Below are positions 28,976-38,953 of a DNA stretch of 64,000 bases, one piece after another. This DNA is from an uncultured Alphaproteobacteria bacterium (GTDB lineage: Bacteria; Pseudomonadota; Alphaproteobacteria; Rhodobacterales; Rhodobacteraceae), in assembly GCA_902581005.1 (NCBI GenBank), contig CACHMT010000005.1:1-64000 (forward strand), written 5' to 3'. Position numbers and translations under genes: made by a program. The first letter of the stretch is position 1, and each line of letters opens with the position of its first letter. The notes under the pieces were generated by a model, which was given only the letters and a program-made list of their open reading frames with translations, made no database searches and was not told where the DNA came from.

Positions 28976-29776
28976 CTAATTAGCGACCTTATATCTAGTC
29001 CCTTTGGCTGGAGGGTCCTCTGGCGGGCCAGCAAAACACTGAGCATACTTCATCCACTCTACAGCTGGTTCACCAGTTATAGACAATTTTGTGTCGGCAA
29101 AATTTCGCACCTGAGTTACTACTTGAGCAAATTCAACTGCGGTTCCTTCAATCTTTGAAGAGCTCTCCTTATCATTCCACTCCCAGACTTCACCAGATGG
29201 TGAATTTAAAATAATGTAAGGTGTTGGCTCAGGGATTGCTAATTTCCTATTAATAAAAGTCCATCCGTAAGCAATAACGCCCATATGCACTATATTTTTT
29301 ATTCTATCCTTTTCTTCTCTATCCTTACCCAGCGCATCGAAGACTTCCTGACCATGTGCCCAAGTTTCCATGTGTCGTGCCGTTATCTTAGACCGAGCGC
29401 TCATCTCAGGACCAGCCCACTTTACCCTTTTTTTAGGATCAGCATCCCTATAACCATCAAAAACATCCTCAACACTTTTCCACCAATCATCAATTAATTG
29501 TTGACCAGTTACTCCATCCAACCATGGGACTTGAGCCTGAACAAGTGATTTTCCTCTAATTAGTTGATCATTAATTGGTTTATAAAAGTTTTCATAATGA
29601 TCTCCCCCTTTAAGTGTTTCCACCGCGCCGACATTGAATAAATATAAATGTCCAATTACATCCTCGATTGTCCAGTTTTTGAACAATGTCGCGGTTGACA
29701 AACAAGCCACACCCTCAGCATTCAACAACTCAAATAAGTCTTTACTTTCTTCGAAAAAATCTCTTGCCTGTTCCAC
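28976..29776 (-). CDS. TIGR03084-like / DinB-type (maleylpyruvate isomerase N-domain) protein
   Basis: TLFKNWTIEDVIGHLYLFNVGA, GPEMSARSKITARHMETWAHGQEVFDALG pattern. Confidence 0.75.
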   Translation of the reverse strand: MEQARDFFEESKDLFELLNAEGVACLSTATLFKNWTIEDVIGHLYLFNVGAVETLKGGDHYENFYKPINDQLIRGKSLVQAQVPWLDGVTGQQLIDDWWKSVEDVFDGYRDADPKKRVKWAGPEMSARSKITARHMETWAHGQEVFDALGKDREEKDRIKNIVHMGVIAYGWTFINRKLAIPEPTPYIILNSPSGEVWEWNDKESSSKIEGTAVEFAQVVTQVRNFADTKLSITGEPAVEWMKYAQCFAGPPEDPPAKGTRYKVAN

Positions 29777-29777
29777 C

Positions 29778-30926
29778 TTATGCCTCCTCTAGCGCACCAT
29801 TTAGTCTCTCATAAGCTTCGATAAAATCTGTCTTAAAGTCTTGTACCACTTCCCCAGCAGACTTCGTTTCATTCATCAGACCAACTGCTTGGCCAACCCA
29901 ATAGGTTGCAAGGTCAGCAGCTTGCTTGTTCCCAGCTAATGATAGCTTGTCAAGCTTTCGTAATGCTGGCTCAGCCACTAAAGGTTGAACTGGCGATGGT
30001 AGAGGCTGAACTTGGTCACTATTTTCCCATGCATCAGTCCAGGGCGATCTTAATTGTCTAGAGTGCTTCCCAGTTCTACTTTTTGATCTTACGGTGTCAG
30101 CAGAAGAGGCACTCAGCATTTTCTCTTTGACAATTGGATTCGTCTCGGCTTCCGTTGTTGTGAGCCAAACGGAGCCACACCATGCGCCTGATGCTCCCAT
30201 TGCCATAGCGGCAGCCATCTGACTTCCAGAAGCTATGCCTCCTGCTGCTAATATAGGTACATCCTTTATATCTTTTATCGCATTATATACTTCAGGAATG
30301 AGAACCATTGATGACACTTCACCACAGTGACCTCCGGCCTCTCCACCAGCTACTATTAAAATATCCACTCCCGCATTAATTTGGTTAATTGCATGTTTTT
30401 TTGCTCCAACTAACGCACCAACTTTAACTCCTGCATCTTTCGCCATATCAACCATTTGCTTTGGAGGCATGCCAAGTGCATTTACAATCATTTTAATTGG
30501 ATGGTTAAAGGCAACTGTTAATGACTCATGAGCGCCCTCTGGAGTCATGTTTTTTCCAAATCGTAAATGATTTTTTCGGTCCTCTTCCAATTCATTCGGA
30601 TCTACATCAATACCATTATTCTCTAGTATGTTATGCGCGAAATCCTTGTGGCTCTGGGGGATTTTTCCAAGCATATCCTCATCGGATAGATTTTCTCCCT
30701 TTCCTACAAAATTATTTGGAACAATCAGATCAACCCCATAAGGCATTCCGTTAACTTGGGAGTCTATCCAATTTAACTCAATCTCTAATTCGGGTCCCGA
30801 AAGGTTAGTTGCCCCAAATACTCCGAAACCTCCAGCTTTCGTAACTGCTGCTACCACATCTCTGCAATGCGAAAAAGCAAATAGTGGAAATTCTATACCT
30901 AGTTCCTTACACAATTTAGAATTCAT
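29778..30926 (-). CDS. Nitronate monooxygenase / 2-nitropropane dioxygenase-like FMN protein
   Basis: GAKKHAINQINAGVDILIVAGGEAGGHCG, VPILAAGGIASGSQMAAAMAMGASGAWCGSVWLTT. Confidence 0.9.
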   Translation of the reverse strand: MNSKLCKELGIEFPLFAFSHCRDVVAAVTKAGGFGVFGATNLSGPELEIELNWIDSQVNGMPYGVDLIVPNNFVGKGENLSDEDMLGKIPQSHKDFAHNILENNGIDVDPNELEEDRKNHLRFGKNMTPEGAHESLTVAFNHPIKMIVNALGMPPKQMVDMAKDAGVKVGALVGAKKHAINQINAGVDILIVAGGEAGGHCGEVSSMVLIPEVYNAIKDIKDVPILAAGGIASGSQMAAAMAMGASGAWCGSVWLTTTEAETNPIVKEKMLSASSADTVRSKSRTGKHSRQLRSPWTDAWENSDQVQPLPSPVQPLVAEPALRKLDKLSLAGNKQAADLATYWVGQAVGLMNETKSAGEVVQDFKTDFIEAYERLNGALEEA

Positions 30927-32926
30927 TTTTCACCCTCCTTGTTAATATTTAGCAAATCCTCATCTACGGAAACCTGATTACCTATATTAGTATAAATATC
31001 TGAGACTTCTCCATCTATAGATGCTGTTATTTCATGCTGCATTTTCATTGCCTCTAAAATTAATATTACCTGATTCTTTTTCACCTTTTCGCCCACGGAT
31101 ACAAATAGTTCACGAATTACGCCATGCATGGGAGCTCTTATTTTCCCACCTTTATCTATATCCTCAATTTTTAAATCTTCTTTTACAAGTTCAACCTTGT
31201 AAGATTTTCCCAAGTAGCTAGCAAACAATTTATTTTCGTTATACTCAATAAAATCTAGTTTTATTTTTTCATTATTTAATTCTACGTGATCTTCGTTAAG
31301 GAGTACTTGTATTTTTTTTCCTTCAAAGATAATAGTAATTGAACTAGCTTTTTTAAGCTCAATATGAACTGAGTAAATATTATCATTAGCTTTGAAAGAA
31401 AGAGGGTAATATATTGTCTTTGAGTTGGACCAACCATAAAGCTCATTTTCAAAGCCAATAGCTTCATTGATAAGTCTTTCAGAGTACTTTCTCATCAAAA
31501 GAGCACCTAGAACTGCTAACTCATCGAACCCGATATGTTTATTACCTGATGCACTAAAATCATGGCTCTCTAAAAAAGAAGTATTAACATCTTCATGTCT
31601 GAAGGCTTCACTCGAAAGAATAGCAATAAGAAAGTCTCGATTGTTTTTTACTCCATAAAGAGCTGTATTCTGCAAAGATTGCTTCAATGTATCGATAGCT
31701 TGCTCTCTGTTCTTTCCATTAGATATTACTTTAGCTAACATTGGATCATAAAAAGGGCTTATAACCTGACCTTCGACAATCCCGTCGTCATAGCGAGTAT
31801 CAGGAGATTTATGTTTTCTCCAAACCTCTATCTTTCCTGTGCTTGGTAAAAAATTTTTCCAAGGATCTTCGGCATAAAGCCTAACTTCAAGAGCATGTCC
31901 ACATAACTGAACTTGTTCCTGAGAAAGTGGTAGTTCCTGATCATCAGCAATATTCAGTTGTAACTCAACTAGATCAAGCCCAGTTACCATCTCAGTAACA
32001 GGATGCTCAACTTGAAGTCTCGTATTCATTTCAAGAAAATAAAAATTTTTGTCTTTATCTAGAAGAAACTCTATTGTGCCTGCTCCTGAATAGTTAATCA
32101 CTTTTCCTGCAAGACATGCAACTTCTCCCATTTTTGTCCTCAACTCAACATCAACAACAGGAGATGGGCTTTCCTCGATAATCTTCTGATGTCGTCTCTG
32201 CACTGAACAATCTCTCTCACCAAGTGAAATTATATTTCCGAAGTTATCAGCCATAATTTGAATTTCGATGTGCCGAGGTTCAACTATAGATTTTTCCAAT
32301 ATTATCTCAGATGACCCAAAAGCGCTCAAAGCTTCCGCTTTCGCAATTTCACAGCTTTTCTGCAGATCTGAAATATTATTAACGAGCCGCATTCCTCTTC
32401 CTCCTCCTCCCGCAGCAGCTTTGATCATTAAGGGAAATCCAACACTCTCGGCCGCCAATTGAAGTTCCCTATCGTTTTTATTTGCCACCTCAGCTCCTGG
32501 GATACAAGGAACACCAGCTTCTTTCATAATCGCTTTTGCTTTTGCTTTATTTCCCATAGCCTCTATAGCTTTTGACGAAGGTCCTACAAAAGTAACTTTT
32601 GCTTTTTCACACGCTTCCGCAAAATCGCTATTTTCGGAAAGGAATCCGTAGCCAGGATGTACCGCATCACATCCGGCACTCAAGGCTACTTCCATGATTT
32701 TTTCTATTGAAAGATAAGACTCAGCTATTGGACCTTTACCAATGTTAACACTTTGATCCGCAAAATTTACGTGTGGTGATTGCTCATCAGCATCAGTGTA
32801 GACAGCAACCGTTAAGAGCCCCATTTTTTTTGCTGTCTTCATTACTCGTAAAGCTATTTCACCCCGATTAGCTACAAGTAGTTTCCTTAATGAACGCAAC
32901 TCACTCAAAGCTAAGCTCCATACCAA
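30923..32926 (-). CDS. Acyl-CoA carboxylase alpha subunit (biotin carboxylase + BCCP)
   Basis: KLLVANRGEIALRVMKTAKKMG, HPGYGFLSENSDFAEAC, FLEMNTRLQVEHPVTEMVTG, biotinylation motif EAMKMQHEI. Confidence 0.95.
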   Translation of the reverse strand: MVWSLALSELRSLRKLLVANRGEIALRVMKTAKKMGLLTVAVYTDADEQSPHVNFADQSVNIGKGPIAESYLSIEKIMEVALSAGCDAVHPGYGFLSENSDFAEACEKAKVTFVGPSSKAIEAMGNKAKAKAIMKEAGVPCIPGAEVANKNDRELQLAAESVGFPLMIKAAAGGGGRGMRLVNNISDLQKSCEIAKAEALSAFGSSEIILEKSIVEPRHIEIQIMADNFGNIISLGERDCSVQRRHQKIIEESPSPVVDVELRTKMGEVACLAGKVINYSGAGTIEFLLDKDKNFYFLEMNTRLQVEHPVTEMVTGLDLVELQLNIADDQELPLSQEQVQLCGHALEVRLYAEDPWKNFLPSTGKIEVWRKHKSPDTRYDDGIVEGQVISPFYDPMLAKVISNGKNREQAIDTLKQSLQNTALYGVKNNRDFLIAILSSEAFRHEDVNTSFLESHDFSASGNKHIGFDELAVLGALLMRKYSERLINEAIGFENELYGWSNSKTIYYPLSFKANDNIYSVHIELKKASSITIIFEGKKIQVLLNEDHVELNNEKIKLDFIEYNENKLFASYLGKSYKVELVKEDLKIEDIDKGGKIRAPMHGVIRELFVSVGEKVKKNQVILILEAMKMQHEITASIDGEVSDIYTNIGNQVSVDEDLLNINKEGEK

Positions 32927-33714
32927 TAGGGTTTTCTCTTTTCTGCAAAAGCGGCCAAGCCCTCCTTTGCTTCTTCACCCAGCATACACTCTGCGAACTT
33001 ACCAGAGGCAAATTCAGACAGCTCCTCCAAGCTTGAGTCTCTTGAATAGCTTAGTATTTCTTTCGTAGCAGCGGTAGCCATTGGGGCACACTTTTTCGTT
33101 GCTTTATCAAAACTTATAAAAAAATCTTCTAGTGCATCTTTATTTTCGACTAAATTATCCGCAAGGCCGAACTCTAAAGCCTCCGTCGCATTAAATTCCA
33201 TGCCAGTTAACATCAGTTTACTAGCTACTCTCAAGCCTAACCTTTTTATCAAAAACGGCGAGATTTGAGCAGGAGTAAGTCCAATTGCTGTTTCTGAAAG
33301 TGAAAAACGCGCCTCTTTTGTCACGGCCACAATGTCTGCACAAGCAACCATTCCTAATCCTCCAGCAAACGCTGGTCCGTGTACCAAAGCAACGACTATT
33401 TTGGGAAGTTGTGATAATATCTTAAATAACTTTCCTGCTTCTAAATTCATTGTTCGTACTTGATCGAAGTCGGGAGTTTGTAAAACAAAATTTCTTCTAA
33501 AGTCTTTAAGGTCTGCTCCCGCACAAAATGCGTCACCAGAGCCTTCAATACTCACTCCTCTAATATTTTTATCTTCCTTTACGTTCTCAAGAACAGATAA
33601 CAACTCAGTAGTCATTTTTTCCGATAAAGCATTTTTTACATCTGGTCTATTTAATATTAGACGTACCCACCTATCATGATTATTAACCAGAATTGTCTCA
33701 TACTGAGTTTTCAC
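32911..33714 (-). CDS. Enoyl-CoA hydratase/isomerase
   Basis: GDAFCAGADLKDFRRNF, HGPAFAGGLGMVACADIV crotonase motifs. Confidence 0.92.
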   Translation of the reverse strand: MKTQYETILVNNHDRWVRLILNRPDVKNALSEKMTTELLSVLENVKEDKNIRGVSIEGSGDAFCAGADLKDFRRNFVLQTPDFDQVRTMNLEAGKLFKILSQLPKIVVALVHGPAFAGGLGMVACADIVAVTKEARFSLSETAIGLTPAQISPFLIKRLGLRVASKLMLTGMEFNATEALEFGLADNLVENKDALEDFFISFDKATKKCAPMATAATKEILSYSRDSSLEELSEFASGKFAECMLGEEAKEGLAAFAEKRKPYWYGA

Positions 33715-33716
33715 TT

Positions 33717-35333
33717 TTACATCCTCGCTATTCCAAAATTATTCGGCCTTAATTTTCTTATATTTGATTCTAGGCAAGTTATTAGGCAGAAACCTAAAAC
33801 TTTTCTTGTATCTCTAGGATCAATCATTCCATGATCAATTAACCTACCTGAAGTTATAAAGGCGTCAGACTGACTGTCAAAGTGCTCTTGGATCCCTTTG
33901 ATTTGAGTACTAAAACTATCTTCATCAATTTCTTTGCCTTTCCGAGCGGCTGAATTTCTAAGCACATGCTCCATTGTTTTTGCTGCCTGCTGACCTCCCA
34001 TCACGCCTGTTTGCGCATTGGGCCAAGTCAGGAGAAAGTCTGGATTGTATGAATATCCGCACATACCGTAGTTTCCCGCGCCAAAGCTAGCACCGATATA
34101 AAGCGCTATTTTGGGAACATTAACATTCATAACGGCCTGAATCATTTTAGCACCATGCTTGATCATTCCAGCGTGCTCGTATTGAGTTCCAACCATATAT
34201 CCTGTGGTATTATGTAAAAAAATTATTGGTCTGTTTACTTGATCGCATAATTGAAAAAAGTGAGCAGCTTTTGTTGCACCGTTTGGATCGATTGGACCAT
34301 TATTACCTATTAGTGCACACGGTATTCCAAAAATATTTGCTTGAATACATACAGTTGAAACTCCGTAATCTGGTTTAAACTCAATAAAATCAGAATTATC
34401 GACGACCCTACATACCAGCTCTCTAACATCATAGGGCTTTCTGTAATCAGTAGGAACTATGCCTATGATTTCGTCTGACGAATACTTCGGGGGCGAAAAG
34501 TTCCTTGCATTTAAACCGGTAAAATCTCTGTCCCAACCCAATGACTTGACCACCTCTCTTGCAATTTCTATTGCGTGCTTATCATCTTCCGCCAGGTACT
34601 CAACTAACCCGGTAATTTTTGAGTGAACTTCCGCTCCTCCAAGATCTTTATCAGAGGACTCTTCCCCTGTGGCGGCCCTCAACAGGTTAGCTCCTGCTAG
34701 TGCCGCCATACCATTTTCTTTTACACCAATTACATAATCACTCATACCTGGCATGTATGCACCACCCGCTGTTGACAAGCCATGGAGCACGGTAATTATA
34801 GGGAGACCCATTGCACTCATTTCTGCCAAACCTGCGAAAGCTCCTCCACCCAATGCCCATAATTCAACTTTATATTGCATGAGATTTGCACCCGCACTTT
34901 CTACCAAATGAACAAGAGGTAGCTTATGTTTTTTTGCCATGTCTAAAAGTAAGAGCCCTTTTTCAATAGTTTTGATAGTAGTTGCTCCCGCATTTATTCC
35001 ACTATCGTCTATGTAGATTAAACACTTAATTCCTGAAACATATCCAATACCTCCGATTAGACTAGACCCAGGGATACTAGTTTCCGGGTCTGGGTCATCT
35101 ACACAATACCCGGCCATATTAAACAGTTCTAAAAACGGAAGACCTGGATCTAACAACGCACCTAATCGTTCTCTGGGAGATAACTGGTTTCTTTTCTGAA
35201 ATATATCTCTGCGTTTTTCTGAGGTTTGAGCTGCTCTTTCGAGAAGTAAATTCATTTTGTCTAAAAGAGCTGTATTTTCTTTTGTATTAGTTTCAAAAGA
35301 AGGAGAGGAAGTATCAATTTTACTTACGAACAC
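33717..35333 (-). CDS. Acyl-CoA carboxylase beta subunit (carboxyltransferase)
   Basis: YIDDSGINAGATTIKTIEKGLLLLDMAKKHKLPLVHLVESAGANL, IFLHNTTGYMVGTQYEHAGMIKHGAKM, SFGAGNYGMCG, WPNAQTGVMGG. Confidence 0.94.
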   Translation of the reverse strand: MFVSKIDTSSPSFETNTKENTALLDKMNLLLERAAQTSEKRRDIFQKRNQLSPRERLGALLDPGLPFLELFNMAGYCVDDPDPETSIPGSSLIGGIGYVSGIKCLIYIDDSGINAGATTIKTIEKGLLLLDMAKKHKLPLVHLVESAGANLMQYKVELWALGGGAFAGLAEMSAMGLPIITVLHGLSTAGGAYMPGMSDYVIGVKENGMAALAGANLLRAATGEESSDKDLGGAEVHSKITGLVEYLAEDDKHAIEIAREVVKSLGWDRDFTGLNARNFSPPKYSSDEIIGIVPTDYRKPYDVRELVCRVVDNSDFIEFKPDYGVSTVCIQANIFGIPCALIGNNGPIDPNGATKAAHFFQLCDQVNRPIIFLHNTTGYMVGTQYEHAGMIKHGAKMIQAVMNVNVPKIALYIGASFGAGNYGMCGYSYNPDFLLTWPNAQTGVMGGQQAAKTMEHVLRNSAARKGKEIDEDSFSTQIKGIQEHFDSQSDAFITSGRLIDHGMIDPRDTRKVLGFCLITCLESNIRKLRPNNFGIARM

Positions 35334-35382
35334 TTAACACCTATTTGAGTCAATTTTTTTATTTTACTCATTTTCTTCAAAT

Positions 35383-37038
35383 TTAAGTCAAAACATTTAA
35401 CAATCCGTCCGAGAGTTGTTCACGGAGAGCGTATTTCTTAATTTTTCCAGATCCGGTAAGTGGCCATTCATCAATCTCAATCCAGATCGCTGGAGTTTTT
35501 TGTGGTGATATTTTCTCCCGAATAAAAGACTTCAGTTCTCTCGACGTAAGCTTCTGTCCTTTTTCAAACTTTAAAAAACACCCAACTATTTCCCCAAACT
35601 TCTCATCAGGCAGTCCCACAATTGCCACCTCAGAAATATCACCATGCTCAAGCAAACTATTCTCAATTTCTTTAGGATAAATGTTCTCGCCACCTCTTAT
35701 AATCATTTCCTTAACTCTACCAGCAATTCGAACATAGCCCTCTGAGTCCATTGTTCCTAAGTCACCGGTGTGCAGCCATTGCTCATCGTCAATAGTCTCA
35801 GACGTTGCATCAGGATTCTGATGATATTCAAGCATAGTGTTATCACCTCGGTTACAAATTTCACCAACTTCATTTAAACCCATCACTTTATTTGTCTGAG
35901 GGTCACGTATCGAAACATCCAAATTTGGTAGAGGTTGCCCTAATGAGTTAGTCAGGTTTTCCAGAGTATCGTCTGCCCAAGCTAGTGTAATCACGGGGCT
36001 ACTTTCAGTCTGACCATAGACAATTTGAAGCCACACTCCAAATGTTTGGTGAAGTTCTTTAACGAGTGTAGGGGGAACACTTGTACCTCCAGAGGTCATT
36101 CCCTTTATTTTAGATTCTTGATAATTACCCTTTTTCCACTCTTCTAATATTTCCACAAACATAGTTGGAACTGCGGTTAGAAAATTAATTTTTTCCTTTT
36201 CAACTACTTCACACCAGTTCTTGGCATCAAATCTTTCCATAATATAATGTGTTGCTCTCATGGCTAAGCAACCGAGAGTAGCCATTCCTGCACCAGATGT
36301 ATGGAACATTGGCATGCAATTTAGCCAATGATCACCCTTTTCCAAACCCATTCTAGTTTGAAAACTTTTTGCATTATTGAATAGACCCATATGATGTAAT
36401 TTTGCGCCCTTGGGAAATCCGGTTGTACCAGACGTAAATTGTATTTGAACAGGGTCTCTAGGAATTACCTCTGGAAGCGAATTAGTGGGCGACAAACTGC
36501 CACCGTCATTTAAACCAAAGAGCTCATCCCAATCTTGAATATCTACCATCCTCTTTACAGACGGCATTTTTTCCGTAACTTTCTTTGCGATATCCCACAT
36601 TGGATTGCCACGAAAGCTCTTTGCTACATACAACTCCTCACTCTGCGATTTTTCTAGAACATACTTCAACTCATCTTCTTGAAAAGACGGGTTAACTGTT
36701 ACTAAGACCAGTCCAGCAATAGATGCTGCAAACTCTATTATTACCCATTCAGGGTAATTAGGGGCCCAAACTGCAACTCTTGTTCCTTTTTTGTGCCGTG
36801 AAGACATTCGTTTCGCCAACTCAAGACAATCTTTGTAGAGCTCCTCATATGTCCATGACCTTCCTAAAGAGCCATCATCTTGCACTTGAACCAAAGCCAT
36901 CATACTTCCAGAATCGATTGAGGCCTTTCTAAGTTCTTCTCCTATCGTAGTGTTCAATATCTCCTCAGTCTTAACCGCAGGGAAATATGCTTCTTTTAAA
37001 TCACAATGAAACTCTTTTGACCTCTTGTTTGAATCCAT
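35383..37038 (-). CDS. AMP-forming acyl-CoA synthetase
   Basis: IQFTSGTTGFPKGAKLHH, YGQTESSPVIT, WLHTGDLGTMDSEGYVRIAGRVKEMIIRGGENIYP, GSGKIKKYALRE. Confidence 0.94.
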   Translation of the reverse strand: MDSNKRSKEFHCDLKEAYFPAVKTEEILNTTIGEELRKASIDSGSMMALVQVQDDGSLGRSWTYEELYKDCLELAKRMSSRHKKGTRVAVWAPNYPEWVIIEFAASIAGLVLVTVNPSFQEDELKYVLEKSQSEELYVAKSFRGNPMWDIAKKVTEKMPSVKRMVDIQDWDELFGLNDGGSLSPTNSLPEVIPRDPVQIQFTSGTTGFPKGAKLHHMGLFNNAKSFQTRMGLEKGDHWLNCMPMFHTSGAGMATLGCLAMRATHYIMERFDAKNWCEVVEKEKINFLTAVPTMFVEILEEWKKGNYQESKIKGMTSGGTSVPPTLVKELHQTFGVWLQIVYGQTESSPVITLAWADDTLENLTNSLGQPLPNLDVSIRDPQTNKVMGLNEVGEICNRGDNTMLEYHQNPDATSETIDDEQWLHTGDLGTMDSEGYVRIAGRVKEMIIRGGENIYPKEIENSLLEHGDISEVAIVGLPDEKFGEIVGCFLKFEKGQKLTSRELKSFIREKISPQKTPAIWIEIDEWPLTGSGKIKKYALREQLSDGLLNVLT

Positions 37039-37050
37039 TTATTTCGACCT

Positions 37051-38871
37051 TTACACTAACAAATTCTTTGGAACTTTTATTTTACAAGACAATAAAACCT
37101 GTGCATACCCTTTTCCTTGAGGGTCATTTCTTAAACTGGTAGTACCTCCACCACCTAGAACATCGTGAAGCACAAAATTTACTCCCGAAATTCCAGGAAG
37201 ATAATGGCGATCAATTCTATCATTTTCCAAAAAATGAGAAAAAATTTCTACTATTTTTTCTTCAGAGAAGGTATCCCAAATATAGGGTAGTAGATTTGGG
37301 TGTCTCGCTATAATACCAATATTTGCCTTATTACCCTTATCTCCAGACCTACCCCAAGCGATCTCTTCTAGAGAAGCTTCTATTAATTGAACTCCCTTAT
37401 ATAAATTAGAGATATTAGGTTCAGATACATTTATATTAGCAAAGGAAGACGGTACACTTATCCCATGAGCAATTTCAATTGGCTCGCTAGGAGCATCATC
37501 AAATTGCAAGGTAAACCCAACATTTTCTTTTTTGTATAGAAAGGAAAATAATGAAAGGATCGGTGATGGTTTGGGTCGTGATCCAGCGAAACCACTGAGG
37601 CCTGGAGGTGATGACAAACCGAGACCGGTAGCGTCTTTTAAAAAAACTCCAACTCCTTTTGGATTTTCATGTTTAACAGCAATTTTTGCAAACACCTCAC
37701 TAGAATTCTGTGAATTCCTTCGTGGTCCAAATTGACTGCCTGCCCCAATTATCTCAACGCTTTCTTCAATAAAAGGCTCTAATTTTTTTCTCTGCAATGA
37801 GTTTCTCGATCTTGATAGCGCTGCCTTTGCAAAAGCATTAGCCTTATCTGTAGCGTCTGATCCATAGAAACCAAATAAGTGCCCTCCTCGAAATCCTGCC
37901 TCATAAGTAAGGCAAACCTTGTAATTTTCACTCGGTGGTTTTCCCTTTGCTCCACTTACAAGAACTCGATCCTTTTCTATTTCAGTAATTTCAACATGTG
38001 AAAAATCACAGTTAACATCTGGAAGCAGATAATTTTTCGGATCACCTATTTCATACAACATCTGCTCAGCGACAGTGCCAAAGCTTACAATTCCACCAGT
38101 TTCTTTTGCTTTTGAAATAACCGCTTTTCCATCTACTTCTATCTCTGCTATTGGATAACCGATCTGATCAAAAGTTCCTTTAATAGATTTCCAATCAGTG
38201 AAATTGCCTCCCGTAATTTGAGTTCCACACTCAAGAAGATGCCCAATAAGACTGCCCGCAGACAAAAGATCAAAATCTTCCGCGCACCAACCAAAGTTAT
38301 ACATACATGCAGCTAACGTCACTGCACTATCCACACACCTTCCAGTTATCACTATGTCAGCGCCTTTATCTAATGCACTGCAAATGGGCTGAGCTCCAAA
38401 ATATGCGTTTATGCTGCCAATTTTTTCCTTTTCTGGGAATTCAATGCCTGAAAACATTTCGGTTGGGTTTAAGCTTTTTATATTATCTATTTCTGGAAGT
38501 AGATTATCCCCTTCGATTACTGCTACTCTAAGAGATAATCCTTGCTCCTTAATTTTCTCTCTTAGAATGATAGCACAAGCCGATGGATTTACCCCTCCAG
38601 CGTTAGAAATTATCTTCGTGTTGGTTTCGGATATCTTTTTTAAATTTGGAACCATAGCCTCTGAAATAAAATCAGTAGCATATCCTGCATTAGGGTCTTT
38701 TGCCTTTACCCGCGCCATAATAGCCATCGTTATTTCGGCTAAATAATCATATACAATGAAATCAAGATCATCATGTCTAAGGAGTTGCTCGGTAGCTTGT
38801 GAAGCATCTCCCCAATAACCGGATGCACCCCCAATTTTCAATAAATCTTTTTTCAATGTTCCAGCTCTCAT
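37051..38871 (-). CDS. AtuA-like (DUF1446) acyclic terpene utilization family protein
   Basis: IGGASGYWGDASQATEQLL, ISNAGGVNPSACA, VITGRCVDSAVTLAACMYNFGW, AWGRSGDKGNKANIGIIAR; start moved to ATG at 38871 (MRAGTLKK). Confidence 0.88.
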   Translation of the reverse strand: MRAGTLKKDLLKIGGASGYWGDASQATEQLLRHDDLDFIVYDYLAEITMAIMARVKAKDPNAGYATDFISEAMVPNLKKISETNTKIISNAGGVNPSACAIILREKIKEQGLSLRVAVIEGDNLLPEIDNIKSLNPTEMFSGIEFPEKEKIGSINAYFGAQPICSALDKGADIVITGRCVDSAVTLAACMYNFGWCAEDFDLLSAGSLIGHLLECGTQITGGNFTDWKSIKGTFDQIGYPIAEIEVDGKAVISKAKETGGIVSFGTVAEQMLYEIGDPKNYLLPDVNCDFSHVEITEIEKDRVLVSGAKGKPPSENYKVCLTYEAGFRGGHLFGFYGSDATDKANAFAKAALSRSRNSLQRKKLEPFIEESVEIIGAGSQFGPRRNSQNSSEVFAKIAVKHENPKGVGVFLKDATGLGLSSPPGLSGFAGSRPKPSPILSLFSFLYKKENVGFTLQFDDAPSEPIEIAHGISVPSSFANINVSEPNISNLYKGVQLIEASLEEIAWGRSGDKGNKANIGIIARHPNLLPYIWDTFSEEKIVEIFSHFLENDRIDRHYLPGISGVNFVLHDVLGGGGTTSLRNDPQGKGYAQVLLSCKIKVPKNLLV

Positions 38872-38953
38872 TTGTGTCTTTTTAAGTTTACATAAATATG
38901 TGATAATAATAAAAGTCCTTTTTTTGAATTTTGATAACAGATTAGGAAAAGTT